Both the position numbers and the translations under genes were made by a program. The notes under the pieces are model-generated. The model saw nothing but the letters and a program-made list of their open reading frames with translations, was not told the DNA's origin and made no database searches. Below are positions 1 to 9,500 of a stretch of 64,000 nucleotides of DNA, piece after piece. The DNA is from Salmonella enterica subsp. enterica serovar Choleraesuis. Lineage in GTDB: Bacteria > Pseudomonadota > Gammaproteobacteria > Enterobacterales > Enterobacteriaceae. The stretch lies in contig AP025685.1 in assembly GCA_022846635.1 (NCBI GenBank), positions 1,798,001 to 1,862,000 on the forward strand. The letters run 5' to 3'. Each line of letters opens with the position of its first letter. The first letter of the stretch is position 1.

Positions 1-81
1 GCGCGGCTAGTCAGGGGTTGGGTATTATAGAAAACCTGGCAATAATAAACATTGAGATAAAAATGTTCCTGTTTTTGACTC

Positions 82-111
82 TTTACGCGATGTTAATTCA
101 ATGGTTAAAAT
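82..111 (+). promoter_or_regulatory. candidate sigma-70 promoter for the T6SS operon
   Basis: The first 196 bases are AT-rich and hold no gene. A TTTACG hexamer at 82-87 is followed after 18 bases by TAAAAT at 106-111, an acceptable but not strong -35/-10 pair about 85 bases before tssB. No sigma-54 -24/-12 element was found by eye. This is a guess from motif shape only. Confidence 0.25.
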
Positions 112-196
112 AAATCTCACTCATTACGCTAATGATGTTTTTATATAAAGCATTACCTATATGGAAATGATTAATACATTCAGGAGATAAATATAC

Positions 197-694
197 ATGT
201 CTGAATCCTTTCAGAATGAGATACCTCGTGCGCGCGTAAATATAAAGTTAGATCTTGTAACCGGTGGGGCACAGAAAAAAATAGAATTACCGCTAAAGCT
301 CCTGGGTATTGGTGATTTTAGCAATGGCAAAGCAGGCGGTACGCTGTCTGAGCGCGAGAAAATCAATATTAATAAGAATAATTTTAATAGCGTTCTCGCA
401 GAGCTTAATCCCGAAGTTAATCTCGTTGTAAATAATACGCTGGCTAATGATGGTTCAGAAGAGAATGTGAGACTCACATTTAAAGATATGAAGGATTTTG
501 AGCCTGAAGCCGTGGCGCGACAAATTCCCCAACTGCGCGCGATGCTCGCCATGCGTAATTTGCTTCGCGATTTAAAATCTAATTTGCTTGATAACGTAAC
601 TTTTAGGAAGGAACTGGAGCTTATTTTAAAAGACCCAGCGCTTTCAGATGAATTGCGTAGTGAGCTAAATGCGCTTGCTCCCGGCCAGAATTAA
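197..694 (+). CDS. tssB: T6SS contractile sheath small subunit TssB (VipA)
   Basis: The 165-residue protein has the length and the conserved N-terminal stretch of TssB (basic PRARVNIKLDL, then the IELPLKLLGIGDFS segment). TssB pairs with TssC to build the cytoplasmic sheath that contracts around the Hcp tube. The C-terminal helix region (residues about 110-160) is the typical leucine- and charge-rich end. It is the first gene of the T6SS locus, preceded by an AGGAGA ribosome-binding site, and is followed 35 bases later by tssC. Nothing suggests damage. Confidence 0.95.
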   Translation: MSESFQNEIPRARVNIKLDLVTGGAQKKIELPLKLLGIGDFSNGKAGGTLSEREKININKNNFNSVLAELNPEVNLVVNNTLANDGSEENVRLTFKDMKDFEPEAVARQIPQLRAMLAMRNLLRDLKSNLLDNVTFRKELELILKDPALSDELRSELNALAPGQN

Positions 695-729
695 TATCTG
701 GAAACTTTAACTGAATACTATCGAGAAAA

Positions 730-2283
730 ATGCTGATGTCAGTAAATAATAATCAAACTCAGAACCTGACCGGGGCGGCGACAATAGAAAGTATGTCGTC
801 TAAAAATAGTGTTTATGCGTCGCTATTTGAAAAAATAAACTTAACACCGGTAACTGAGATTGGCGACCTAAATGGCTTTGAAGATAATTCCGTCATGGCA
901 GAAACCTCTGCCGATGCGCGCGTTACCGCAGCCGTCCAGGTTTTTATGCAGTGCTTACAAAAATCCGGACAGAAAGTTGAAAAACTCGATAAAACATTAT
1001 TAGACCACCACATCGCCGGGCTCGATTTCCAAATCAGCCGTCAGCTTGACGAAATAATGCATAACGATGAGTTTCAGAAAATCGAATCAGTGTGGCGTGG
1101 CCTGAAATCCCTGGTGGATAAAACGGATTTTCGTCAAAACGTGAGGCTGGAAATTCTGGATCTGTCTAAGGAGGAGCTGCGTCAGGATTTCGAGGACTCA
1201 CCTGAGATTATCCAAAGTGGTCTCTACCGCCAGACTTATATCGAAGAGTATGACACTCCAGGCGGAGAACCCATTGCCGCCGTGATTTCGGCGTATGAAT
1301 TTGATGCGTCGGCGCAGGATGTGGCCCTGATGCGTAATATCTCTAAAGTCTCTGCTGCCGCGCACATGCCATTTATCGGTTCCGCTGGCCCTAAATTTTT
1401 CCAGAAGCAAACCATGGAAGAAGTCGCTGCTATTAAGGATATCGGCAACTACTTCGACCGCGCCGAATATATTAAGTGGAAGAGCTTCCGTGATACAGAC
1501 GATAGCCGCTACCTTGGGCTTGTCATGCCGCGTGTGCTGGGGCGCCTGCCCTATGGCCCGGATACCGTACCGGTTCGTAGCTTTAACTACATAGAAGAAG
1601 TAAAAGGCCCGGATCACGATAAGTACCTGTGGACTAACGCCTCGTTTGCGTTTGCCGCCAACATGGTGAAAAGCTTCATCAATAACGGCTGGTGTGTGCA
1701 AATTCGCGGCCCGCAGGCGGGTGGTGCAGTACAAGACCTGCCAATCCATCTTTATGATCTTGGCACTGGCAACCAGGTGAAGATCCCGTCAGAAGTGATG
1801 ATCCCGGAAACTCGCGAATTTGAATTTGCTAACCTGGGATTCATTCCTCTGTCGTACTACAAAAACCGCGACTATGCGTGCTTCTTCTCTGCCAACTCCA
1901 CCCAAAAACCGGCCCTGTACGATACCGCGGACGCGACTGCTAACAGCCGTATTAACGCCCGTCTGCCGTACATCTTCCTGTTGTCGCGTATCGCGCACTA
2001 TCTGAAGCTGATTCAGAGGGAAAACATTGGCACCACCAAGGATCGCCGCCTGCTTGAGTTAGAGTTCAATACCTGGGTGCGTGGCCTGGTCACCGAAATG
2101 ACCGATCCGGGTGACGAACTCCAGGCCTCCCATCCGCTGCGCGATGCGAAGGTGACGGTGGAAGATATTGAAGATAACCCAGGGTTCTTCCGCGTGAAAC
2201 TTTACGCCATTCCGCATTTCCAGGTGGAAGGAATGGACGTCAATCTGTCGCTGGTTTCCCAAATGCCGAAGGCGAAATCGTAA
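730..2283 (+). CDS. tssC: T6SS contractile sheath large subunit TssC (VipB)
   Basis: The 517-residue protein is the large sheath subunit. Hallmarks are the segment ending in WRGLKSLV (near residue 120), the RLPYG motif, and the C-terminal block with NPGFFRVKLYAIPHFQVEGM. TssC interlocks with TssB in helical sheath strands and is later unfolded by ClpV. An ATG six bases downstream (736, giving MSVNNN) is an alternative start; a GAG at 723 fits the first ATG slightly better in spacing. The frame is full length compared with the usual 490-520 residues. Confidence 0.95.
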   Translation: MLMSVNNNQTQNLTGAATIESMSSKNSVYASLFEKINLTPVTEIGDLNGFEDNSVMAETSADARVTAAVQVFMQCLQKSGQKVEKLDKTLLDHHIAGLDFQISRQLDEIMHNDEFQKIESVWRGLKSLVDKTDFRQNVRLEILDLSKEELRQDFEDSPEIIQSGLYRQTYIEEYDTPGGEPIAAVISAYEFDASAQDVALMRNISKVSAAAHMPFIGSAGPKFFQKQTMEEVAAIKDIGNYFDRAEYIKWKSFRDTDDSRYLGLVMPRVLGRLPYGPDTVPVRSFNYIEEVKGPDHDKYLWTNASFAFAANMVKSFINNGWCVQIRGPQAGGAVQDLPIHLYDLGTGNQVKIPSEVMIPETREFEFANLGFIPLSYYKNRDYACFFSANSTQKPALYDTADATANSRINARLPYIFLLSRIAHYLKLIQRENIGTTKDRRLLELEFNTWVRGLVTEMTDPGDELQASHPLRDAKVTVEDIEDNPGFFRVKLYAIPHFQVEGMDVNLSLVSQMPKAKS

Positions 2284-2306
2284 CACCAACCTAAGGCAGG
2301 AAGCCG

Positions 2307-3647
2307 ATGAAAACGGAACAACCGTTATGGGGCAGGGGGATCATGATTGCCCCTCAACATTTTCAGCAGCAGGCCGCTTATACGTCCTGGACGGTGGAAT
2401 GCATTGCCCGGATGGGCCTCAATCATCCATGGGGAGTGATTGAGGCCGTATTTGAGCCCGATATGCTGAAACTTGGCCGCTTACAGGCCCGCAGGCTGCA
2501 TGTTCGCTTTCAGGATGGCACGCTTATTGACACCGATAACGCCGATGCGTTGCCGCCGGTACTAACTCTGGGTGGCGAAACGGATGAGGTCGTCGTGCTG
2601 CTGGCGCTGCCTCTGCTGCGTGCTAACGGCGGCAATTGCCTGAAACCCGATGAGGTGGCTGAACGTCCGGTGCGGTTTCGCCAGCGTTGGCATGATGTGC
2701 GCAATCAGTTTGGCGATGACTCCCGGCAGATTGCCGTGTTGCAGTCTGAGCTGACGTTGCGCTTCGCCCACCAAAATAATGCCGATTATCTGACCTGTCC
2801 GATGGCCCGTCTGTGTCAGGACTCCCAGGGCGTGTGGATGCTGGATGATACTTTTCTCCCGCCGCTGCTAACCGTGCAAAGCAGCCGCTGGCTGGTGGCT
2901 CAGCTTGAACAGCTGCTTATTCAGCTGCGCGCCCGTCTGAGCCGCCTGATGGCAATGCGCCGCGAAAGTAATGAGCGCATGGCGGATTTTGCGGTGGCTG
3001 ACGTATCGCTGTTCTGGTTATTGAATGCACTAAACAGTGCGGCTCCGGTGCTGGGCCAGTTTCAGCGCGATTTGCATAGTCCGGCTGAACGCCTGCATAC
3101 CGAGCTTTCACGCCTGGCCGGGAGTTTGCTTACTTTCTCTCTTGAGCACCAGGCCAGCGCAATTCCGGCCTATCGGCATGACCAGCTGAACGCGGTTTTC
3201 CCGCCCTTGTTTGACCTCCTGAGTGACTTACTGGAAGCGAGCCTGCCGTCTCGGGTGGTCTCCATCGAGCTTGAACACGACAAGCGTCTGCACTTTTGGC
3301 AGGCTCGCCTGCATGACCCACGCCTGCGCGAAGGTGCGGATTACTACCTGTCTGTGCGTTCCCCAATGCCGGTGGCCCAGTTACAGGAGCAATTCCCGCT
3401 TCAGTGCAAGGTGGGTAGCCCGGACCATGTGAGGGGAAGCGTTAATTCCTCACGGGTAGGGATACCGCTCAAACCGCTGCGCCACGTACCGGCCGCTATC
3501 CCCTTGCGGTTGGAAAATCAGTATTTCAGTCTTGATGTGGCCCATCCTCTGGCTCTGGAAATGCTCCAGAGCGGTAGTTGTATGTTTTATGTCCCGGGAA
3601 TGCTCGGTGAGCCTGAACTTGAACTCTTTGCGGTATTGAGAACATGA
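2307..3647 (+). CDS. tssK: T6SS baseplate protein TssK
   Basis: The 446-residue protein begins with the characteristic TssK stretch containing LWGRGIMIAPQHFQQQ and runs to a C-terminal FYVPGMLGEPELELFAVLRT end, both diagnostic for the family. TssK trimers connect the baseplate wedges (TssEFG) to the membrane complex through TssL and TssM. It starts 23 bases after tssC behind an AGGAAG site and overlaps tssL by four bases (ATGA), so the two are probably translationally coupled. The length is normal. Confidence 0.93.
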   Translation: MKTEQPLWGRGIMIAPQHFQQQAAYTSWTVECIARMGLNHPWGVIEAVFEPDMLKLGRLQARRLHVRFQDGTLIDTDNADALPPVLTLGGETDEVVVLLALPLLRANGGNCLKPDEVAERPVRFRQRWHDVRNQFGDDSRQIAVLQSELTLRFAHQNNADYLTCPMARLCQDSQGVWMLDDTFLPPLLTVQSSRWLVAQLEQLLIQLRARLSRLMAMRRESNERMADFAVADVSLFWLLNALNSAAPVLGQFQRDLHSPAERLHTELSRLAGSLLTFSLEHQASAIPAYRHDQLNAVFPPLFDLLSDLLEASLPSRVVSIELEHDKRLHFWQARLHDPRLREGADYYLSVRSPMPVAQLQEQFPLQCKVGSPDHVRGSVNSSRVGIPLKPLRHVPAAIPLRLENQYFSLDVAHPLALEMLQSGSCMFYVPGMLGEPELELFAVLRT

Positions 3648-4333
3648 ATGAGCACCCACGCGGCGCAGCCGCGACTATCGACATTGATGCCTTGCTGCAG
3701 AATGCCTGGCTACAGGTTATCAGCCTGTACCACGGCCCGCGGTTTCAGGAAGGTGAAGGGCGAATGCTGTGGGAGCGCTGTGTCGCCGATCTGGAGCGCG
3801 TCCAGCAAAGTCTAAAAGAGAGCGGGCTGGATGATGCCAGTTGTCAGCATATTCTCACTGCGGTTTGTGCCCTGATAGACGAAGCGGTCAAAGGGCGCGG
3901 TGTGGAAGATGATGCATGCGTGCAGTGGTATGACATTCCATTACAGGGCTATTTCCTTGGCACTATGGATGCGGGTGACACGCTGTGCGACCGGATGCGG
4001 GACGTTTTGCGTGATCCTTGCCCGGAGCCTGTGGTACTCACCTGTTTTCACCGTATCATGATGCTGGGTTTCCTTGGCGGCTATCGAGCGATTCACGATC
4101 CGCAACGCCAGCGTCTGGTAAAGGCACTTAGCGAGCATGTTCCTCCCTTTGGCACTCCACAAACTCATCCGGTGCTGGTGGAAAGCCGCGCAGGTTATGG
4201 TCCTGGCGGCTGGCTAACCTCATGGCCGGTGAGAATTAGCCTGGGTATTTGCGCGCTGGTCGCGTTGTGGTGGGGGCTGAATTACTGGCTGGATCAGACG
4301 CTAATCACATTGCTGCTCGGGGCGGTTAAATGA
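3644..4333 (+). CDS. tssL: T6SS inner-membrane protein TssL (DotU/IcmH type)
   Basis: The 229-residue protein has the DotU cytoplasmic domain in its first 185 residues (for example the DEAVKGRG and FHRIMMLGFLGGYR segments). A single transmembrane helix sits near the end, around residues 195-215 in the stretch rich in W, L and I. TssL anchors the TssJLM membrane complex and contacts TssK. No peptidoglycan-binding domain is attached here; that domain is in the next gene, which overlaps by four bases. Length and layout are normal for a short TssL. Confidence 0.92.
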   Translation: MNEHPRGAAATIDIDALLQNAWLQVISLYHGPRFQEGEGRMLWERCVADLERVQQSLKESGLDDASCQHILTAVCALIDEAVKGRGVEDDACVQWYDIPLQGYFLGTMDAGDTLCDRMRDVLRDPCPEPVVLTCFHRIMMLGFLGGYRAIHDPQRQRLVKALSEHVPPFGTPQTHPVLVESRAGYGPGGWLTSWPVRISLGICALVALWWGLNYWLDQTLITLLLGAVK

Positions 4334-6054
4334 GCCCGATACAATTACGGGGACTGGCTTTCTGGGGGGCCGCTCTGAGTGCCGTGGTGTGCCTGCTATT
4401 TCTGCCGGTATCACGCCCGATGTCGGTTCTTATACTGCTTACGCTGCTGGGGATCATTAGCGCGGTCTGGTATGCCGCGAGTCGCCGAGCGGCACAGGCG
4501 ATAACGCTGCGGCTCGAAGGCCTGCCGGAGGCGGCATATCGCCAGCCGGTGGTGCTGGTTTGCGGCGACCTGCCACAGGCCTGGCCAGAAATATCTCAGG
4601 TGCTGACGGTCACTCAAGGATGCTGGATTCGGGTAGAGGAAAATCAAAGCCCGCAGCAGGTTGCCCGCCAGTTGCTTTGGTTACGCCCGGAGTGGGGGCG
4701 GCAGTTATCCGTAATGGTAAGTCTCTGCCCGCAAAAACACGCTGATAGCGAGCGGCTTGCCAGCCGTCTGTTAACCCTGCGCTGGCAAATCAGTCAGCTG
4801 CGTCGCGATACCGGGCATGATGTTCCGCTGGTGCTGAATGCCCTGGCGGGCAGCGCGATGATGAACGACATGGTCTGGCAGGCCGACATTCCAGAGCGAG
4901 GGATGTGCGTCTGGCAGGCAGCCGTAGCCCCTGAGCCTGTTGCGGCATGGGTCGCTAACGGCGGCACAGTGGCTATGCAACAGCAGGTGCTGATGAACAG
5001 CCTGATGAGCTGGCTCTACAATCACGTCAGAGCGGTTTTTACTGACCCAAATCCGGACATTCCCATCATCACCCCAACGGCGATGCTATGGGGGCTCGGG
5101 CCAATCCTCGCGGGCAGTCTTGCATCTTCGATCTGGACGGCCTGGCTTTCGGGGCACACCGCAATGCACCAGGTTACGGGCTGGCAACCGGCAGGAACGG
5201 ACAGCACGGTGATGCCGCAGTTTCCTGACTTTATGCTGCCGCTACTGCCGGAAGGTCACGGCATGACGCCGCGTCAGCGAACCTGGCATTGCGGGGTGAT
5301 GCTCTTCACCCTTGCTGCGAGTGTGGCCTTGCTCAGCAGCGGCTGGAATAACCGCCAGCTTATTCAGCGCCTGAGCTTTGATATCCAACGCTACGACAGC
5401 ATCTCCATGCAGGATTACGACCTGAAGGCGGACGCGGTTAACGTCTTGCATCAGGATGCGTCGCAGCTGGATTTTTGGGCACGTTACGGCGAGCCGCTGC
5501 GGATGAGCCTGGGTCTTTACCAGGGGGCGCGGTTGCGTATACCGCTGCTGAATGCCATCCGGACGTATGTGCCGCCACCTCCACCGCCGGAACTGAAGCC
5601 ACAGCCCAAGGCTCCGCCGGCTCTATCGAAAATTATTCGTCTCGACAGCATGTCGTTGTTTGATTCCGGCAAATCAGACCTGAAGCCCGGTTCGACAAAA
5701 ATGCTGGTGAATTCTCTGGTCGGTATTAAAGCCAAACCGGGCTGGCTGATTGTGGTGGCCGGTCATACCGATAACACCGGTAATCCGAAGTTGAATCAAA
5801 CGCTTTCTCAGAAACGCGCCGAAGCGGTGCGTAACTGGATGCGTGATACCGGCGACGTGCCGGAAAGTTGTTTTGCGGTCCAGGGCTATGGTGAAAGCCA
5901 CCCTGCGGCCAGCAATAACAAGCCGGAAGGGCGCGCGCTTAACCGGCGGGTCGAAATTAGTCTGGTACCGCAGGCCAGTGCCTGTCAGTTGCCCGGCATC
6001 CCCCAGGCGTCATCGCAGGATGATGACGTTATTCAAAATAAAATGGAGAAGTAA
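4330..6054 (+). CDS. T6SS-linked inner-membrane protein with C-terminal OmpA/MotB peptidoglycan-binding domain
   Basis: The 574-residue protein starts with two hydrophobic helices (about residues 5-50). It has a soluble stretch, two more hydrophobic segments near 245-270 and 315-340, a proline-rich linker near 415-430, and an OmpA-like domain from about 440 to 555. Motifs such as VAGHTDNTGNPKLNQTLS and GRALNRRVEI show the peptidoglycan-binding fold. In related enterobacterial T6SS loci a gene of this kind follows tssL and probably anchors the membrane complex to the wall. It overlaps tssL by four bases and ends three bases before hcp, so it is clearly in the operon. Confidence 0.85.
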   Translation: MSPIQLRGLAFWGAALSAVVCLLFLPVSRPMSVLILLTLLGIISAVWYAASRRAAQAITLRLEGLPEAAYRQPVVLVCGDLPQAWPEISQVLTVTQGCWIRVEENQSPQQVARQLLWLRPEWGRQLSVMVSLCPQKHADSERLASRLLTLRWQISQLRRDTGHDVPLVLNALAGSAMMNDMVWQADIPERGMCVWQAAVAPEPVAAWVANGGTVAMQQQVLMNSLMSWLYNHVRAVFTDPNPDIPIITPTAMLWGLGPILAGSLASSIWTAWLSGHTAMHQVTGWQPAGTDSTVMPQFPDFMLPLLPEGHGMTPRQRTWHCGVMLFTLAASVALLSSGWNNRQLIQRLSFDIQRYDSISMQDYDLKADAVNVLHQDASQLDFWARYGEPLRMSLGLYQGARLRIPLLNAIRTYVPPPPPPELKPQPKAPPALSKIIRLDSMSLFDSGKSDLKPGSTKMLVNSLVGIKAKPGWLIVVAGHTDNTGNPKLNQTLSQKRAEAVRNWMRDTGDVPESCFAVQGYGESHPAASNNKPEGRALNRRVEISLVPQASACQLPGIPQASSQDDDVIQNKMEK

Positions 6055-6057
6055 CCA

Positions 6058-6549
6058 ATGGCAATTCCCGTTTATCTCTGGCTGAAAGACGACGGCGGCG
6101 CGGACATCAAAGGTGCCGTCGATGTAAAAGATCGCGAAGGCAGCATCGAAGTGGTGGCGCAGGAGCATAACCTGTATATCCCCACCGACAATAACACCGG
6201 CAAGCTAACCGGTACCCGTATTCATACTCCGTTCCTGTTTACCAAGGAGATCGATTCATCCAGTCCGTATCTGTACAAAGCGGTTACTACGGGGCAGACC
6301 CTGAAATCTGCCGAGTTCAAATGGTATCGCATTAATGATGCCGGCCAGGAAGTTGAATATTTCAACACCAAACTGGAGAACGTGAAAGTCGTCAAAGTGA
6401 ATCCGCTGATGCATGACATCAAGGATCCCTCCTACGAGAGACATAACCACCTCGAGCAGATTGAACTGCGCTACGAAAAAATCACCTGGACCTATAAAGA
6501 CGGCAACATCATTCATTCCGATTCATGGAATGAACGTACTACCGCCTAA
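6058..6549 (+). CDS. hcp: T6SS inner-tube protein Hcp (TssD)
   Basis: The 163-residue protein has the Hcp1 family pattern: MAIPVYLWLKDDGG start, HTPFLFTKEIDSSSPYLYKAV in the middle, and RYEKITWTYKDGNIIHSDSW near the end. Hcp hexamers stack into the tube expelled by sheath contraction and can carry effectors in their lumen. The start ATG at 6058 follows a GGAGAAG site. The stop codon abuts an ERIC repeat, whose hairpin may set the relative level of hcp against the downstream clpV-vgrG segment. Length is typical. Confidence 0.95.
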   Translation: MAIPVYLWLKDDGGADIKGAVDVKDREGSIEVVAQEHNLYIPTDNNTGKLTGTRIHTPFLFTKEIDSSSPYLYKAVTTGQTLKSAEFKWYRINDAGQEVEYFNTKLENVKVVKVNPLMHDIKDPSYERHNHLEQIELRYEKITWTYKDGNIIHSDSWNERTTA

Positions 6550-6676
6550 TTTACCCGTCATATTTCGCGCCGCAGATGCGTTGGCTGCGTTCGCTCATCC
6601 CGGTCACATAGTTATCTATGCTCCCGGGGATTTGCGAGTTTGCCTCCTTCCTGCGACTCGAACTATTTAGGGTAAA
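6550..6676. repeat. ERIC (enterobacterial repetitive intergenic consensus / IRU) element
   Basis: A 127-bp imperfect inverted repeat begins tttaccc and ends gggtaaa. It includes stretches matching the ERIC core (cgctcatcccggtcac, and ctcccggggatt near 6621). The length equals the classical ERIC unit. It starts at the base after the hcp stop codon and can form one long hairpin in the transcript, so it may affect mRNA stability between hcp and clpV. Confidence 0.9.
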
Positions 6677-6845
6677 TGCTCATTGCGGGCAGAGTTTCCT
6701 GTCCGCAGTTTTTTGCTGAGCGCCTGTAACCACGGGCGTTTTGCAAAAAATCATACAACTCGCATGCCAGACCTGATGCGCTTAGGGTTCCTGATAAACA
6801 GGAAACAGCGACGGGCGGTAGCGTGCCTGGAGAGAGAAGAGAGAA

Positions 6846-9500
6846 ATGGAAAACTCAGCCATCCTGTTACGTCGCCTTAATCCCTATTGCGCCCGCGCGC
6901 TGGAAAGCGCCGCCTCCTTATGCCAAACCCGCGCTCACGCAGAGATTTTGCCGGAACACTGGCTGCTCAAACTGCTGGAGTTGGGTGAGGGCGATCTCAC
7001 GGTGATGGCACGTCGTTACGAATGGGATATGGACGGCATGTGGCAGGCACTACTGGGCTGGTTAGATAGGCTACCGCGCTCGGTGCGCAGCCGCCCGCAG
7101 CTTTCTGATGCTCTCAATACGCTACTGAAACAGGCGTGGATGGCGGCATCGTTACGAGGCGAGGAACAGATCCGCAGCCAGCATCTGCTGATGGCGCTGA
7201 CGGAAAACCCGAAACTTCTGGGCTGCGATGGCCTGTGGCCGTTGCTGACCCTGGGCCAGAGCCAGTTTGCCAGCCTGCGCCCGTTGCTGGATTTGCAGTC
7301 TGACGAGCGTTCGGACGTGCAACGAGAAGCCGAGCTGCAAATCTCATCCGCCGGTGATGAGGAACTTATCAGCAAGCCAGAAGCAACGAGATTAAAACAG
7401 GGCGAACTCAGCCCGGCGCTCCAGAATGCGCTGGATAAATTTACCCTCGATGTGACCGCCAAAGCGCGACGGGGCAACATCGACCCGGTATTTGGCCGTG
7501 ATACCGAAATTCGCCAGATGGTCGATATCCTCTCGCGGCGTCGCAAGAACAACCCCATTCTGGTGGGGGAGCCGGGCGTTGGTAAAACGGCGCTGGTGGA
7601 GGGGCTGGCGCTGCGTATTGCGCAAGGTAACGTACCGGAATCGCTAAAGTCCGTTGTCCTGCGTACCCTCGATCTTGGTCTGTTGCAGGCGGGGGCAGGC
7701 GTTAAAGGTGAGTTTGAACAGCGGCTGAAAAATGTCATTGATGCGGTGCAGCAATCCCCGGTGCCAATTCTGTTATTTATCGATGAAGCGCATACCATAA
7801 TCGGTGCCGGAAACCAGGCCGGCGGTGCCGATGCCGCCAACCTGTTGAAACCGGCTTTGGCCCGGGGTGAACTACGGACAATTGCCGCCACCACCTGGAG
7901 CGAATACAAACAGTACTTCGAGCGCGATGCCGCGCTTGAGCGTCGTTTCCAGATGGTGAAAGTGGACGAGCCGGATGACGACACGGCCTGCCTGATGCTG
8001 CGGGGCCTGAAATCCCGCTACGCTGAACACCATAACGTACATATAACCGATGCTGCGGTGCGCGCTGCCGTTACGCTTTCGCGCCGTTATCTGACGGGCC
8101 GCCAGCTGCCGGATAAAGCGGTTGACCTGCTCGATACCGCCAGCGCCCGGGTGCGTATGAGCCTCGATACCGTACCGGAGCCGTTAACCCGCATCCGCGC
8201 GCAACTCACCGCGCTCGGCATGGAAAAGCAGGCGCTGCTGGAGGATATCGCGGTCGGTAATGCCTCACACGGAGAGCGGCTGGCAGCTATCGAACGGGAA
8301 GAAGTACGCCTGATTGTCGAGCTCGATGAGCAGGAGACTCAATACGGGCGGGAGCTGAAACTGACCGAACGGCTACTGGAGACTCGTCAGGACATATCCC
8401 GTCAGAGTGAAACTCATGACCTGCAACAACAACTAAAGGAGATACAGCACAGCCAGCCGCTGCTCGCCGTGGATGTAAATGTGCGCACCGTAGCTACAGT
8501 CATTGCCGACTGGACAGGCATACCGCTCTCATCGCTGATGAAAGACGAGCAGACGGAACTGCTGAGCCTGGAAAATGAAATCGGCAAGCGCGTGGTGGGT
8601 CAGGAAGCGGCACTTAACACCATCGCCCAGCGTTTACGCGCCTCTAAAATCGGACTGACCTCGGAAAACGGGCCGCAGGGCGTGTTTCTGCTGGTTGGCC
8701 CAAGCGGCACCGGAAAAACCGAAACCGCCCTGGCACTGGCGGATGTGATGTACGGCGGCGAAAAATCGCTTATCACTATTAATCTTTCTGAATATCAGGA
8801 ACCGCATACCGTTTCCCAGCTTAAAGGCTCGCCTCCGGGTTACGTGGGCTATGGTCAGGGCGGGATACTTACCGAATCGGTGCGCAAGCGCCCATACAGC
8901 ATTGTCCTGCTGGACGAAGTAGAAAAAGCGCATCGCGACGTAATGAATCTGTTTTATCAGGTTTTTGACCGCGGCTTTATGCGTGACGGTGAAGGCCGCG
9001 AAATCGACTTTCGTAACACGGTCATTCTGATGACCTCCAACCTTGGCAGCGATTCCCTGATGCAGCTGCTGGACGAGCAACCCGACGCCACGGACGTTGA
9101 TCTGCATGAACTGCTGCGTCCGATATTACGCGACCACTTCCAACCCGCACTGCTGGCCCGGTTCCAGACCGTGATATATCGCCCCCTCTGCCCGATGGCC
9201 ATGCGCACCATTGTTGAGATGAAACTGGCGCAAGTCAGCGTACGGTTACACCGTCACTACGGCCTGACGACGGATATATCGGATGCGTTATACGATGCGC
9301 TGACTTCTGCCTGCCTGCTGCCGGACACCGGTGCGCGTAACGTCGATAGCCTGTTAAACCAGCAGATCCTGCCGGTACTCAGTCAGCAACTGCTGAGTTA
9401 TATGGCTGCTCAGCAGATACCGACTTCACTAACGCTGGACTGGAGTGAGGAGCAGGGAATTACGCTGGCGTTTAATGCGGGAGCAGGAGAAGCATCATGA
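6846..9500 (+). CDS. clpV: T6SS sheath-recycling AAA+ ATPase ClpV (TssH)
   Basis: The 884-residue protein has a Clp N-domain (about 1-150) and a first AAA domain with Walker A GEPGVGKT near residue 241 and DEAH near 312. A middle coiled-coil segment runs about 420-510. A second AAA domain has GPSGTGKT near 618 and LLDEVEKAH near 687. ClpV disassembles contracted TssBC sheath so the subunits can be reused. The start at 6846 follows the GAGAGAAG region; the preceding 170 bases hold no gene. It overlaps vgrG by four bases. Full length and apparently intact. Confidence 0.95.
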   Translation: MENSAILLRRLNPYCARALESAASLCQTRAHAEILPEHWLLKLLELGEGDLTVMARRYEWDMDGMWQALLGWLDRLPRSVRSRPQLSDALNTLLKQAWMAASLRGEEQIRSQHLLMALTENPKLLGCDGLWPLLTLGQSQFASLRPLLDLQSDERSDVQREAELQISSAGDEELISKPEATRLKQGELSPALQNALDKFTLDVTAKARRGNIDPVFGRDTEIRQMVDILSRRRKNNPILVGEPGVGKTALVEGLALRIAQGNVPESLKSVVLRTLDLGLLQAGAGVKGEFEQRLKNVIDAVQQSPVPILLFIDEAHTIIGAGNQAGGADAANLLKPALARGELRTIAATTWSEYKQYFERDAALERRFQMVKVDEPDDDTACLMLRGLKSRYAEHHNVHITDAAVRAAVTLSRRYLTGRQLPDKAVDLLDTASARVRMSLDTVPEPLTRIRAQLTALGMEKQALLEDIAVGNASHGERLAAIEREEVRLIVELDEQETQYGRELKLTERLLETRQDISRQSETHDLQQQLKEIQHSQPLLAVDVNVRTVATVIADWTGIPLSSLMKDEQTELLSLENEIGKRVVGQEAALNTIAQRLRASKIGLTSENGPQGVFLLVGPSGTGKTETALALADVMYGGEKSLITINLSEYQEPHTVSQLKGSPPGYVGYGQGGILTESVRKRPYSIVLLDEVEKAHRDVMNLFYQVFDRGFMRDGEGREIDFRNTVILMTSNLGSDSLMQLLDEQPDATDVDLHELLRPILRDHFQPALLARFQTVIYRPLCPMAMRTIVEMKLAQVSVRLHRHYGLTTDISDALYDALTSACLLPDTGARNVDSLLNQQILPVLSQQLLSYMAAQQIPTSLTLDWSEEQGITLAFNAGAGEAS

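Noticed and set aside
1..196. Sigma-54 promoter or Fur box before tssB
   Set aside because: No GG-N10-GC element with the right flanks and no clear 19-bp Fur palindrome found by eye.
7016..7984. Long antisense frame (322 codons) inside clpV
   Set aside because: It is the complement of a highly conserved AAA+ coding region and has a Ser/Arg-rich composition typical of shadow frames.
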